NCBI GenBank assembly: GCA_032622095.1
Contig: CP136064.1
Coordinates: 112,826,004-112,890,003, forward strand
Length of the DNA: 64,000 bases
Direction: 5' to 3'
DNA from: Siphonodentalium dalli
Taxonomy: Eukaryota > Mollusca > Scaphopoda > Gadilida > Siphonodentaliidae
Made by a program: the position numbers and the translations under genes. This document shows, piece by piece, positions 10,530 through 23,765 of the stretch (position 1 is the first letter of the stretch; each line of letters begins with the position of its first letter). The notes beneath the pieces were generated by a model, which was not told the DNA's origin, made no database searches, and saw only the letters and a list, made by a program, of their open reading frames with translations.

Positions 10530-12304
10530 TATATGCCACTACTGGGGTATCAATGGCGAGGCAGCTGCCAGTATGCCCTGTGGAGCAGCTTGAAACTAAA
10601 TCAGTTACATTAATTAGTCCTGAATAGACAATAATGATTTGACGGTTAAGGCGCTGCATGACGTCGCTTCTAATGGCTCATACTTTGGTCTCCCAGGGTC
10701 GATGGAAAAATTATAATAAGCTGATTGTGTCATAACGTGAACAGACGAAAGGCCAAATTTCAATTTGGTCACAACGTCACAGTCTTTGGTCAAACGCCAC
10801 CTATTTTAATCACAGATTCTGACCCGCTTTACGTCATCCAAATAGGTATAATTTGGGGAAACTATTATGTCATGTACAAAAGACTTATTCGCGATATCGA
10901 ATTTAGAAGCAATAAAGAGCGTTTCTATGCCATTTGTATGCCATTTGACTGATGTATGTGAATATGTTAGAATAGGGCCCTTCGGTCATTTCACATTTAA
11001 CAATTAAAGCTGAAATGTCTAGAGTAAGCACGCGTGACATTTTTTCTCTCGAAACAACTCCAAAATCCGACTCGAATAAATAACCAACAACCACATGCGT
11101 GTAATTGGCCCTCGTGCCACTTATCCCACCCGATCACATCAAACCGAAGCCAATCAGGTTTATATGCGCTTATTTTATTAGAGATATGATAAGGTACGGG
11201 AGCTTCCACGTTCGTTCTGACTTCACATCGCCATCATTGGCTCATTTAGTAACTTCTACAGTCGTTCCGGGTCTGTATAATCAGGGGGAGTTTCCTGCAA
11301 TATGTCCATTAACCACTAAAAAGTTATTGAAGAACACACTGATAAAATACACATATTCATTGCAAGTGGCAGAAACACAACGAAACTGACTTTTGTTCCT
11401 TCTGGCTATTTTCCCGTGAAATAAATATAGGTATAAATACACGAAATACTATTATGATGACTATATATGCCATAAACAAACGACTTATTCTAGATATAGA
11501 ATATAGAAAAGTCGAGATCAGCACGAAGCAGTAAAAAGCGTTCGTTGCTAACACATTTATGGTATGGATACAGATAGGTAATTTTAATGATTTTTGTCAT
11601 GTAGTTAGACACCCGATCAAATACCACTCACTCCTTTTAAAATTGTTATTTCAAATTTATTTCTATGTATATAAAGCACAGGACGCTTTTTCTTGAAACA
11701 AACCCAAAATCCGACCTACCCAAATGGCCGACAACCAAATGGGTGCAATTGGCCCAGCGTACCAATTATCTGCCCCATGACATATTTTGTCAAAATGTTA
11801 GAATAGGGCTCTTCTTTCGTTACATATTTCGTCAACAACATCATGGTGGCCGCGGACCAAGGTTCTACGATAAATGCCAAATAGGGTCAAGCAATTGGTA
11901 TGTTATAGGTTGTTTCTAAGCCGAAGATACATCAAAACACACCCGATCAACTCAAACACCAGGGGGGGTTCAAATATCGCACCCATGCCATTTATGGTCC
12001 CCTTGTACGATTTAGTGAAATCAAAGGATGCTGATGGATGGCCCCACGACGATGCGCGTGCCACTATGCCCTGGGGATCCGCGTTACACTAAATCAAATA
12101 CATTAACTAATCCCTTAGTGTATCATTTGCCAATTAAGCCGCGGCATATCATTAATTGTAATCTCTCATGCTCAGGTTTCCCAAAAGTCGATGGAATAAT
12201 TCAGTTGAAACCGTGTACATTGAGTTGTCGGTATTATTCTCATAACGTCACACCGATAGAAATGTCACATTTCAGAACTGTGTCTGGCATACACGAACAT
12301 CATA
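10530..12304. repeat. mosaic of dispersed repeats flanking the 137-bp satellite
   Basis: Segments here have relatives elsewhere in the window. 12005-12275 matches 22228-22500 closely (GATTTAGTGAAATCA, ATGCGCGTGCCACTATGCCC, AATTAAGCCGCGG). 10530-10830 is a more diverged version of the same stretch. 10790-10930 and 11427-11580 match 22540-22740 and 25260-25450 (TTTAGAA...GTCGAG, AAAGAGCGTT). 11186-11290 resembles the 485-bp repeat at 18247-18345 (CTTCCA, GTTCTG, ATCGCCA, GGGNCTGTATAATCA). No gene recognised. Confidence 0.75.
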
Positions 12305-14041
12305 CCCCGTGCTACCCTGAGGGGGTGAAAATGGGGTATGTACCATCTTCGAGAACCGTAGGGTAGGGGTTTCGACCGATTTGACTGCATGGGTGGGTAG
12401 CCCGCCCCACATACCACACAGAAACTCCCATCCCCACCCATTACCCACGGGGGTGCCACCCCGATTGGGTAACAATTGGGTATGGACCATTTTCGAGAAC
12501 AGTATTGGATTTAAACCGATTTGACGGCACGGTGGGTGGCCCACCCCAAATACTCCCTAGAAACAACCGACTCCCTTCCAATCACTTCGGGGTATGGACC
12601 ATTTTCGAGAACAGTAAGGATTTGGACCGATTTGACGGCATGGGTGGGTCCCATATAACTCTCAGAAACACTCCAAATCTCTACCCAATCACCCCGGGTG
12701 TTACCACGCGAAGGGGTGAAATGGGGTATAAACTATTTCCAAGAACGGTAAGGATTTCGACCGATTTGACGGCATGGGTGGGTGGCTCGTCCCAAACACC
12801 CATAGAGACGACAGACCCCCACACAGCAAACCCGGTGATTGCCACCCCGAAGAGGTGAAAATGGGATATGGACCATTTTCGAGAACAGCATCGACCATTT
12901 TCGAGAACGGTACAGATTTCGACCAATTTGACGGAACGGTTCGGTGGCCTGACACAAACACACCGAGCCCAACCTATCACCACCGGGGGTATAAACCATA
13001 TGAAATGGGGTATAAACCATTTTCAAGAACAGTTGGGATTTCGACCGATTTGATTGCATGCTGGGTGGGTGGCCCGCCCCAAATACCTACTAGAAACACC
13101 AGACTCCCCAGTCATCACCCCCGGGTGGTGACAACAGAAGGGGTGAAAATGGGGGATGAACCATTTTCGAGAACGGTAAGTATTTCGACCGATTTGACGG
13201 CATGGGTGTTCGCTCGTCGCAAATACCCCCTATAGACACCAGACCCCCGCCCATCAACAACGAAGAGGTGAAAATGGGGTATGGACCATTTTCGAGAACA
13301 GTATCGACCACTTTCCAGAACGGTAAGAATTTCGACCGATTTGACGGCATTTGTGGGTGGCCCGCCCCAAATACCCCCTAGAAACACCAGACCCATCCCA
13401 TCAACCTCTGGGGTTGGCACCCCGAAGAGGTGAAAATAGGTTATGGACAAATTTCGTGACGGCATGGGTGGATGGCCCGCCCCAAATACCCCATAGAAAC
13501 ACCCCAGCCACACCACCCCGGGAGTGACACCCCGTAGGTGTGAAAATAGTGTATGGACCATTCTCGAGAACGGTAAATATTTTTACCGATTTAACGGCAT
13601 GGGTGGGTGGCCCGCCCCAAATACCCAATAGAAACACCCGACCCCCACCAATCACATTGGGTGTGCGACCCAGGGGGGGGGGGGGTGAACATGTGGTATA
13701 GACAACTTTCGAGAATGGTAATAATTTCAACCGATTTGACCGCGTGTGTGTGGGTGCCCCACCCTAAATTCACAATTTAAACACCAATTTGAAACACCCC
13801 CACCCATCACCCCGAGGGGGTACAAATGGTGTTTGGACCATTTTCGAGAACGGTAAGGTTTTCAACCGATTTGACGACATGGGTGTGTGTCCCGCCCATA
13901 TACCTCCCAGAAACACCCGACCCCCCGCCCATCACCCCGGGGGTGCCACCCAGAGGGTAGGAATTTAGACCGATTTGACGGAATGGGTTGGTGGTCCACC
14001 CCAAATACCACATAAAACACCCCGACCACCCACCCATCAAC
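12305..14041. repeat. 137-bp satellite array, block 1
   Basis: There are about 12 diverged units. Each has GGTGAAAATGGGGTATGGAC, CATTTTCGAGAACGGTAAGG, ATTTCGACCGATTTGACGGC, ATGGGTGGGTGGCCCGCCCC, AAATACC...TAGAAACACC and a CACCCCGGGGGTG/CACCCCGAGGGGTG pair of dyads. Unit length varies by several bases through indels and G or C runs (for example a G run near 13673-13685). Long open frames on both strands are by-products of the repeat. Confidence 0.93.
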
Positions 14042-14044
14042 CCG

Positions 14045-14828
14045 GGCCCTATACTATAGAACACAATTATTGTAATCACAAGCTTCAGTGGGGCACACAA
14101 AAGGTGTCGATTACCATAGACCTCCACTCTTATTCTAACAGTGTATAGGCGACTTCTTGTAATTCCGCTTTCACATGCATGTTGACCAATAAAATAATTG
14201 GTGACCAATAAAATAATAAGTTTTTCACATGTGACTTGATTGACCAATGAAAAAATGAGTCCTCGGAGACACTCATTGAGATGTTATCGCTAGTGCATGG
14301 GTGAGCCGTGTTCAATTTGATTAGTGGTAATCGGTATCCTTTAAATAATCGCCCAGTGAGTACACCGCAACCGTTCGTGCATTGTGTTATATTTCATCAA
14401 TGGTTATCGTCTGTTCCAACAATTCAAGTCGTACGATGTATTTAATTTCTAGTTGGTTTGTCATTCAGAATCGCTGCAGTATTCTATTGATAATATGTAC
14501 AAGAGACGTGGCTAGAAGGTCTCAGGTGCAGGTTTAAACTCCAAGTTGTGTACCCACAAAGGAGACCCTCTAACAACATCCCTGCACGAATGTCATAATT
14601 GGTCAATACTCCAATACAGACTTTAGGTTGTTTGCCACGAGACAACCGCTTGATTGCCGCAGTGTGAATGCCATTCTGATCAAACCCAATCACCCATCGG
14701 CAATGAGCCCACATGCACACGGGTATAATATACACTATTACAATACAGTGGTCTATTGCACTTGCCCGCCTCCTGTGTACCTCCCTTAACCTTGTGATTA
14801 CAATTATTATGGTCCATAGTACAAGGCC
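14045..14828. mobile_element. non-autonomous PIF/Harbinger-like element inserted in the satellite
   Basis: 784 bp with imperfect terminal inverted repeats of about 55 bp. The left end reads GGCCCTATACTATAG and the right end, reverse-complemented, GGCCTTGTACTATGG; both continue through ATTGTAATCACAAG. It is flanked by the trinucleotide CCG (14042-14044 and 14829-14831). Removing the element and one CCG restores the satellite sequence CATCAACCCGGGGTGCCACC. A 3-bp target duplication with GG-starting ends fits PIF/Harbinger. Internally there is a duplicated GACCAATAAAATAAT stretch near 14180-14215. No transposase frame is present. Confidence 0.8.
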
Positions 14829-14831
14829 CCG

Positions 14832-17800
14832 GGGTGCCACCCCATGGGTGTTAAATGGGGTATGGACAATTTTGGAGAATGGTAAGGATTTCGAGCGATC
14901 TGCCCCAAATACCCCCTAGAAACAGCACAATGCCCCATCCATCACCCCGCGGGTGCCACCCGAAGGGGGTAAAATGGTGTAAGGTAAGGATTTCTACCGA
15001 TTTGACGGCCTGGGTGGTGGCCCGCTCCAATTATCCCCTAGAAACACCCCGACCCCACCCATTTCCCCGGGGTGGCACCCGAGGGTGTGAAAATGGGGTA
15101 TGGATCATTTTCAAGAACGGTAAGGATTTTTACCGATTTGACGGCATGGGTATGTGGCCCGCCCCAAATACCCATCAGAAACACCCGGCCTCCAACCATC
15201 AGCTCAATGGTGCCACCCCGAGGGGTGAAAATGGGGTATGGACTATTTTCGAGAACGGTAAGAATTAGCACCGATTTGACGGCGTGGGTGAGTGGCCCGC
15301 CCCAAGTACCCCATAGAAACAACCCGAACCACCAATCACCTCATGGGGTGCCACCCCATGGGGTGAACATGGGGTATGGACATTTTTTCGAGGAGAGTAA
15401 TAATTTCCACTGATTTGACGGCACGGTGAGTGGCCCACCTCAAGTACACCATAGAAACACACCGATGCTATACCAATCACCTGCGGGGGTGCCACCCCGA
15501 TGAGGTGAAAATGGGGTATGGATCATTTTCGAGAACGGTAAGGATTTCGACCGATTTGACGGCATGGGTGGGTGATCTACCCAAAATACCATAGAAACTC
15601 CCGGATCACCCACCCATCACCCGGGTTGCCACCCGATGAGGTGAACATGGGGTAAGGACCATTTTCGAGAACGGAAAGGATTTCGCCCGATTTGATGGCA
15701 TGTGTGATGGCCCACCACAAATAACCCCTAGAAACACGCCGACCCCCGAGGCATCAACCCCAGTGGCTGCCACCCCAAGGGGTGAACATGGGGTATGAAC
15801 CATTTTTGAGAACGGTAAGGATTTCGACCGATTTGATGGCATGGGTCGGTGGCTTGCCCCAAATAACCCCTATGAACACCCGATTCCCAAGCCATCACCA
15901 CAGGGTGGGTGGCCCGCCCTGAATACCCACTAGAAAAACCACACACCCACCCATCACTCCGGTGGGGGTGCCACCATAGGGAGTGAAAATGCCGTATGGA
16001 TTTGACGGCATGGGTGGGTGGCCCGCCCAAATACCACCTAGAAATACCCGACTCCCACTTATCACACCGGTGGTGCCACTCCGCAGGGGTGAACATGGGG
16101 TATGGACAATATTCGAGAATGGTAAGGATTTCGACCGATTTGACGGCGTGGGTGGCTGGCCCGCCACAAATACCTCATATAAATACCCGAACCCGACATC
16201 ACCCCTGGGTGGTGCCACCCGAAGGGGTGAAAATGGGGTATGGACCTTACTCGAGAACGGTAAGAATTTCCACAGATTGGACGCCATGAGTGAGTGTTCC
16301 GCCCAAGTAACCCAAAGAAACACGTCGATACCCCACCAATTACCTCATGGGGGATGCCACCCCAGGGATGAACATGGGGTATGGATAATTTTCGAGAAGG
16401 GTAAGAATTTAGACCGATTTGACGGCATGGGTGGGTGGCTCGCCCAAAATACCCCCTAAAAACACCCGACCCCACCCATCACCCGGGGTGCCACCCAGGG
16501 GGTGAACATGTGGTATATACAACTTTCGAGAAGGGTAAGAATTTCAACCGATTTGACCGCAGGTGGTGAAAATGGGGTACGGACCGGTGTGGATTTCGAC
16601 CGATATCACGGCTTGGGTGGTTGGCCCGCCCCAAATACCCATAGACACACCATACCCCCACCATCACTCGGGGGTGCCACTTCGATGGGGTAAAATGTTG
16701 GTAGCCCGCCCCAAATACCACCGATTGGACGACACGGATGGGTGGCCCGCCCCAAATTCCATCTACAAACACCCCGAACCCGACCGATCACACCGGGGGT
16801 GACACTCCGTATGGGTGTAAATGGGGTATGGACAATATTAGATAAGGATTTCGACCGATTTAATGGCATGGGTGGGTGGCCCGCCCCAAATACCACCTAT
16901 ACATTCACCGAACCCATCTATCACCCCTGGGGGGTGCCACCCCGAAGGGGTGAATGGGGTATGGACCATTTTCGAGAACGGTGAGAATTTCCACCCATTT
17001 GACGGTATGGGCGAGTGACCGCCCAAGTACTCCATAGAAACACACTGACCCCCCCCCCCCACCAATCACCTCCATGGGGTGCCACCGAAAGGTGAACATA
17101 TGGTATGGACAATTTTCGCGAAGGGTATGAATTTTGACAGATTTTACGTCATGTGTGGGTGGCCCGCCTCAAATACCACCTAAAACACCGACCCCACCCA
17201 TCACCCCGGGGGTGCCACCCCGATGAGGTGAAAATAGAGTATGGTCCTTTTTTCGAGAACGGTGAGGATTTCGACCGATTTGACGGCCAAAAATACACTA
17301 GAAACTCATGGATCCCCCACCATCACACCCGGTGTGCCACCCGGAGGGGGGGGGGTAAAAACGGTATGGACCATTTTTAAAACGGTAAGGATTTCGACCG
17401 ATTTGGTGGCATGGGTGTGTGGCCAGCCCCAAAAACCTACTAGAAACACCCGGACACAACCTATCACCCCGGGGGTACCACAACGTAAGGACCATTTTCG
17501 AGAACCGTAGGGATTGCGACCGTTTGACGGCATGGGTGGGTGGCCCACCCCAAATACCCCATAGGAACACCCGAACCCCCATCCATCACCCTCGGGGTGT
17601 GCCAACCGATGGGGTTAAACTGGGGTATGGACCAGTTACGAGAAAGGTAAGGATTTCAACCGATTTGACGGCATGGGTGGGTGGCCCTCCCAAATACTCA
17701 TGGAAACACCCGACCCCCACCCATCAACCCCAGGGGTGCCACCCGAGGGGGTTAAAATGGAGTAAGGACCATTTTCGAGAAAGGTAAGGAATTCGATCGA

Positions 17801-18222
17801 TTTAATGGCATGGGTGGGTGGCCCGCCCCAAATAGCCCATATAAAGACCCCGACCCCGCACGTCACCCACGGGAGTGCTACCCGGAGGGGGTGAAAATGG
17901 GGTATGGACATCTTCGAGAACCGTAGGGGTTTCGACCGATTGGGCTGCATTGGTTGGTAGCCCGCCCCAAACACCACCTAGAAACACCCCAACCCCCACC
18001 CATCACCCACGGGGGTGCCACATCGATGGGGTAACAATGGGGTATGGACCATTTTCGAGAACAGTAGTGATTTAGACCCATTTGACGGTATTTGTGGGTG
18101 GCCCACCCCAAATACCCCATAGAAACACCCGAACCCCCATCCATCACCCTCGAGATGTGCCACCGAGTGGGTTAAACTGGGGTATGGACCAGTTTCGAGA
18201 AAGGTAAGGATTTCAACCGATT
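14832..18222. repeat. 137-bp satellite array, block 2
   Basis: About 24 units of the same satellite continue on the far side of the Harbinger-like insert. Units vary in length and several are truncated (for example near 15890-15905, 15985-16000 and 16690-16720), which shifts the frame of all spurious translations. Long C runs occur near 17046-17058. Confidence 0.92.
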
Positions 18223-19056
18223 TGCGTCTCTCACCAAGACAAATATGTTAAGGTATGGCAACTTCCATTTTCGTTCTGGCCTTTCATCGCCACGATTGGC
18301 GCATTTGTTGAACTTCCATAGTCGATCCGGGACTGTATAATCAAACTCAAATCGACTTACATATTATAAGTCATTATTATTACGAAGTTGAATTTTTGTG
18401 GGATCTTTTTATTTTTGGGACCAACCAACACAGGAAATCATTCGAAGTGCTAGTATAGGATATCTTTTCGAAAGACCAATTTATGTCAAAATATTACAAT
18501 AGGGCCCTTCGGCCAATTCACATCTGACCACTAAAACAATATGACGACCGTCGCCCAATGTTGTTCGAATAAGACCAAATATGGTCACACAAATGGTTCC
18601 TTATGGTGCCACTAAGTCGAGGACAATTCAAAACCACACACGCACCCGAGTGGGTTAAACTGGGGTATGGACCAGTTTCGAGAAAGGTAAGGATTTCAAC
18701 CGATTTGGGTCTCTCACCAAGACAAATGTGTTGATGTATAGCAACTTCCATTTTCGTTCTGGCCTTTCGTCGCCACGATTGGCGCATTTCTTGGACTTGT
18801 ATAGTCGATCCGGGACAGTATAATCAAACTCAAATCGACTTAAATATTATAAGTCATTATTATTACGAAGTTGAATTTTTGTGGGATCTTTTTATTTTTG
18901 GGACCAACAAACACAGGAAGTCATTCGAAGTGTTAGTATAGGATATGTTTTCGAAAGACAAATTTATGTCAAAATGTTACAATAGGGCCCTTCGGCCAAT
19001 TCACATCTGACCACTAAAACATTATGATGACCGTCGCCCAATGTTTTTGGAATAAG
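18223..19056. repeat. 485-bp composite repeat, first block (one full and one partial copy)
   Basis: The unit runs GCGTCTCTCACCAAGACAAA, TTCTGGCCTTTC, GTCGATCCGGGAC, GGGATCTTTTTATTTTTGGG, AATAGGGCCCTTC, GACCGTCGCCCAATG, GGTTCCTTATGGTGCC. It then ends with a piece of the 137-bp satellite (GGTATGGACCAGTTTCGAG). A second copy starts about 486 bp on, near 18709, and breaks back into ordinary satellite at about 19057. Confidence 0.9.
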
Positions 19057-20061
19057 ACCGAGGGGGTGAACATTGGGTATAGACCATTTTCAAGAACCGT
19101 AGTGGTTTCGACCGATTTGACTGGATGGGTGGGTGGCCCCAAATAAACACCCCGACACCCCACCCATCCATCACCCCGGGGGGTGCCACCCGAGGGGGTA
19201 AACATGGGGCATGGACCAGTTTCGAGAAAGCTAAGGGTTTCAACCGATTTAACGGCATGGGTGCATGGCCCTCCCAAATACTCCAGAGAAACACCCCGAC
19301 CCCACTCTTCACCCACGGGGTGCTACCCCAAGTAAGTGAAAATGGAATAAGGATCATCTTCGAGAACCGTAGGGGTTTCGACCGATTTGACTGCATGGGT
19401 GGGTGGCCCGCCCCAAATACCACATAGAAACTCCCCAACCCACACCATTACCCACGGGGGTGCCACCCCGAGGGGTAACAATTGGGTATGGACCATTTTC
19501 GAGAACAGTAGGGATTTCGACCGATTTGACGGATGGGTGGGTGGCCTGTCCCAAATACTCCCTGTAAACAACCGACTCCCTTCCAACCACTTCAGGGTAT
19601 GGACCATTATCGAGAACGGTAAAGATTTGGACCGATTTGACGGCGTGGGTGTGTGGCCCGTCACATATACCTCCCAGAAACACCCCAATCCCTGCCCAAA
19701 CACCCAGAGTGGTGCCACCCGAAGGGGTGAAATGGGGTATAAACTATTTCCGAGAACGGTAATGATTTCGACCGATTTGACGGCATGGGTGGGTGGCCCC
19801 AAATACCTCATATAAACACACCGACACCCCACACCCATCCATCACCCCGGGTGTGCCACCCCGAGGGGTGAAAATGTGGTATGGACCTTTTCGAAAACCG
19901 TAGGGATTTCGACCGATTTGACGGCTTGTGTGGGTGGACCACCCCAAATAACCCATAGAAACACCCGAACCCCCATCCACCACCCTCGGGGTGTGCCACC
20001 AAGTGGGATAAACTGGGGTATGGACCAGTTTCGAGAAAGGTAAGGATTTCAACCGATTTGC
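19057..20061. repeat. 137-bp satellite array, block 3
   Basis: About seven units between two blocks of the 485-bp repeat. Its first unit (GAGGGGGTGAACATTGGGTA) recurs almost unchanged at about 21912, where the following block starts in the same way. The two blocks are therefore related by duplication. Confidence 0.9.
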
Positions 20062-21827
20062 GTCTCTCACCAAGACAAATATGTTAAGGTATGGCAACTT
20101 CCATTTTCATTCTGGCCTTTCATCGCCACGATTGGCGCATTTGGTGAACTTCCATAGTCGATCCGGGACTGTATAATCAAACTCAAATCGACTTACATAT
20201 TATTAGTCATTATTATTACGAAGTTGAATTTTTGTGGGATCTTTTTATTTTTGGGACCAACCAACACAGGAAATCATTCGAAGTGTTAGTATAGGATATC
20301 TTTTCGAAAGACCAATTTATGTCAAAATATTACAATAGGGCCCTTCTGCCAATTCACATCTGACCACTAAAACACAATATGACGACCGTCGCCCAATGTT
20401 TTTCGAATAAGACCAAATATGGTCACACAAATGGTTCCTTATGGTGCCATTAAGTCGAGGACAATTCAAAACCACCAACGCACCCGAGTGGGTTAAACTG
20501 GGGTATGGACCAGTTTCGAGAAAGGTAAGGATTTCAACCGAGTTGCGTCTCTCATCAAGACAAATATGTTAAGGTATGGCAACTTCCATTTTCGTTCTGG
20601 CCTTTCATCGCCACGATTGGCGCATTTGTTGAACTTCCATAGTCGATCCGGGACTGTATAATCAAACTCAAATCGACTTACATATTATAAGTCATTATTA
20701 TTACGAAGTTGAATTTTTGTGGGATCTTTTTATTTTTGGGACCAACCAACACAGGAAATCATTCGAAGTGTTAGTATAGGATATCTTTTCGAAAGACCAA
20801 TTTATGTTAAAATATTACAATAGGGCCCTTCGGCCAATTCACATCTGACCACTAAAACACAATATGACGACCGTCGCCCAATGTTTTTCGAATAAGACCA
20901 AATATGGTCACACAAATGGTTCCTTATGGTGCCACTAAGTCGAGGACAATTCAAAACCACCAACGCACCCGAGTGGGTTAAACTGGGGTATGGACCAGTT
21001 TCGAGAAAGGTAAGGATTTCAACCGATTTGCGTCTCTCACCAAGACAAATATGTTAAGGTATGGCAACTTCCATTTTCGTTCTGGCCTTTCATCGCCACG
21101 ATTGGCGCATTTGTTGAACTTCCATAGTCGATCCGGGACTGTATAATCAAACTCAAATCGACTTAAATATTATAAGTCATTATTATTACGAAGTTGAATT
21201 TTTGTGGGATCTTTTTATTTTTGGGACCAACAAACACAGGAAGTCATTCGAAGTGTTAGTATAGGATATGTTTTCGAAAGACAAATTTATGTCAAAATGT
21301 TACAATAGGGCCCTTCGGCCAATTCACATTTGCGTCTCTCAGCAAGACAAATATGTTAAGGTATGGCAACTTCCATTTTCGTTCTGGCCTTTCATCGCCA
21401 CGATTGGCGCATTTGTTGAACTTCCATAGTCGATCCGGGACTGTATAATCAAACTCAAATCGACTTAAATATTATAAGTCATTATTATTACGAAGTTGAA
21501 TTTTTGTGGGATCTTTTTATTTTTGGGACCAACAAACACAGGAAGTCATTCGAAGTGTTAGTATAGGATATGTTTTCGATAGACAAATTTATGTCAAATT
21601 GTTACAATAGGGCCCTTCGGCCAATTCACATCTGACCACTAAAACATTATGATGACCGTCGCCCAATGTTTTTGGAATAAGACCAAATATGGTCAAACAA
21701 ATGGTTCCTAATGGTGCCCCTAAACCGAGGACAATTCAAAACCCACTCTATCATCTCAAACGCTATCAAATGAATGCATATATATACTTCTTTCTGTCTC
21801 TCCCCAAGACAAATTTGATAAGGCTGG
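20062..21827. repeat. 485-bp composite repeat, second block (about 3.5 copies)
   Basis: Copies start near 20062, 20545, 21032 and 21328. The third is only about 296 bp long because it jumps from TTCACAT directly back to TTGCGTCTCTC. The last copy leaves the pattern near 21740 through CACTCTATCATCTCAAACG and re-enters the 137-bp satellite. Copies are much closer to one another than are units of the adjoining 137-bp satellite, pointing to recent expansion. Confidence 0.92.
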
Positions 21828-22157
21828 TGGGTGGCCCGCCCGAAATACCCCATAGAAACACCACGATCCCCCACCTTTCACCTTTCACCACGCGGGTGCT
21901 ACCCCGAGGGGGTGAACATTGGGTATAGACCATTTTCAAGAACCGTAGGGGTTTCGACCGATTTTACTGGATGGGTGGGTGGCCCAAAATAAACACCCCG
22001 ACACTCCACCCATCCATCACCCCGGGGGTGCCACCCGAGGGGGTAAACATGGGGTATGGACCAGTTTCGAGAAAGCTAAGGGTTTCAACCGATTTAACGG
22101 CATGGGTGCATGGCCCTCCCAAATACTCCAGAGAAACACCCCGACCCCACCCTTGCC
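21828..22157. repeat. 137-bp satellite array, block 4
   Basis: About 2.4 units, nearly the same as 19057-19310 including the variant ATTTAACGGCATGGGTGCAT. Confidence 0.9.
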
Positions 22158-22899
22158 GTAACATATCAGGCAAGAACCATCACAATACCGGCGATATAGA
22201 ACGACTTCCGATGTAAAAGTTCCTTAATTGTACGATTTAGTGAAATCAGAGGGTGTTGATGGCTGGCCCCATGACGATGCGCGTGCCACTATGCCCTGGG
22301 GATCAGCGTCACACTAAATCAAATACATTAACTAATCCCTTAGTATATAATTTGCTAATTAAGCCGCGGAATAGCATTAATTATAATATCTCATGCTCAC
22401 GTTTCCCAAAATCGATGGAAAAATTCAGTTGAAACCGTGTATATAAAGTTGTCGGTGATATTGTATGAACGTCACACCGATGAACATGTCACATTTCAGT
22501 TGGATAAAAGTGTCATAAGTGTATGATCAAAACGCCACCTATATATTAGTCACGTATTCTGACTATCTTCATGTGATCAAAACTGCTATAAATACACGAA
22601 ATACTGTTATAAGGACTGTATCTACCATACACGAACTGCAAATTCAAGATATCGAATTTAGAAAAGTCGAGCTCAACACGAATTAATAAAGAGCGTTAAC
22701 TGTTAACTTGTTTATGGTATGGATACAGAGCGTTAATTGCAAAGATCTGAGAACAACATTGGTCATGTAGCTAGACCCAAGGCATCAAATCCCACCAACA
22801 GCCCCACGCATCTTAAAACTAACATTTGACTTCCATAGTCTTTCTGGGACAGTCAATGAATCCATTTCTGACAAATTTGATATCCGACTAACACCCTAA
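22158..22899. repeat. dispersed-repeat copy inside the satellite region
   Basis: 22228-22500 matches 12005-12275. 22540-22740 matches 25260-25450 and, less well, 11427-11580 and 10790-10930. It carries AATAAAGAGCGTT at 22685-22697. No gene recognised. Confidence 0.8.
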
Positions 22900-23503
22900 C
22901 CCCCATCCCTCACACACGGGGTGTACCACCCGATGGGGTTAAACTTGGGTATGGACAAGTTTCGAGAAAGGTCAGGATTTCAACCGATTTGACGGCATAG
23001 GTGGGTGGCCCTCCAAAATACTCCATAGAAACACCCCGATCTCCACCCATCACCCCCAGGGGGTTAAAATCGAGTAAGCACCATTTTCGAGAAAGGCAAG
23101 AATTTGATCGATTTGACGCCATGGTGGGTGGCCCACCCCAAATAGCCCACAGAAACAACCCGACCCCCACCGATCACCCAGAGGGGGTGGAAATGGGGTA
23201 TGGACCATCTTCGAGGGACATTGGTGGTATCGACCGATTTGACTGCTTGGGTTAGTAGCCGGCCCCAAACACCACCTAGAAACACCCCAACCCCCACCAT
23301 CACCCACAGGGTTGCCACCCCGATGGGGTAACAATGGGTTATGGACCATTTTCGAGAACAGTAGTGATATCGACCGAGTTGACGGCATGGGTGGGGGGCC
23401 CACACCAAATACCCCCATAGAAATACACGAACCTCCATCCACCACACTCGGGGGTTAAACTGGGGTATGGACCAGGTTCGAGAAAGGTAAGGCTTTCAAC
23501 CAA
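22900..23503. repeat. 137-bp satellite array, block 5
   Basis: About four units with the usual GGTATGGAC...TTCGAGAA...ACCGATTTGAC...GGTGGCCC...AGAAACACCC order. Confidence 0.9.
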
Positions 23504-23765
23504 TTTGCGTCTCTCACCAAGACAAATGTGTTAGGGTATGTAAACTTCCATTTTCGTTCTGGCCTTACATCGCCACGATAGGCGCATTTGATGGACTTCC
23601 ATAGTCGATCCGGGACTGTATAATCAAACTAAAATCGACTTAAATATTATAAATCATATTACGAAGCCGATGACAATTCAAAGCCCACTCTATCATCTCA
23701 AACTCTATCAAATGCATCCATATATACTTCTTTCTGTCTCTCCCAAGACATATTTGATAAGGTCG
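23504..23765. repeat. 485-bp repeat, internally deleted copy
   Basis: It starts as the 485-bp unit (GCGTCTCTCACCAAGACAAA) and skips most of the middle after AATCATATTACGAAG. It ends like the 21741-21827 copy (CTCTATCATCTCAAAC, TATACTTCTTTCTGTCTCTC). Confidence 0.85.
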
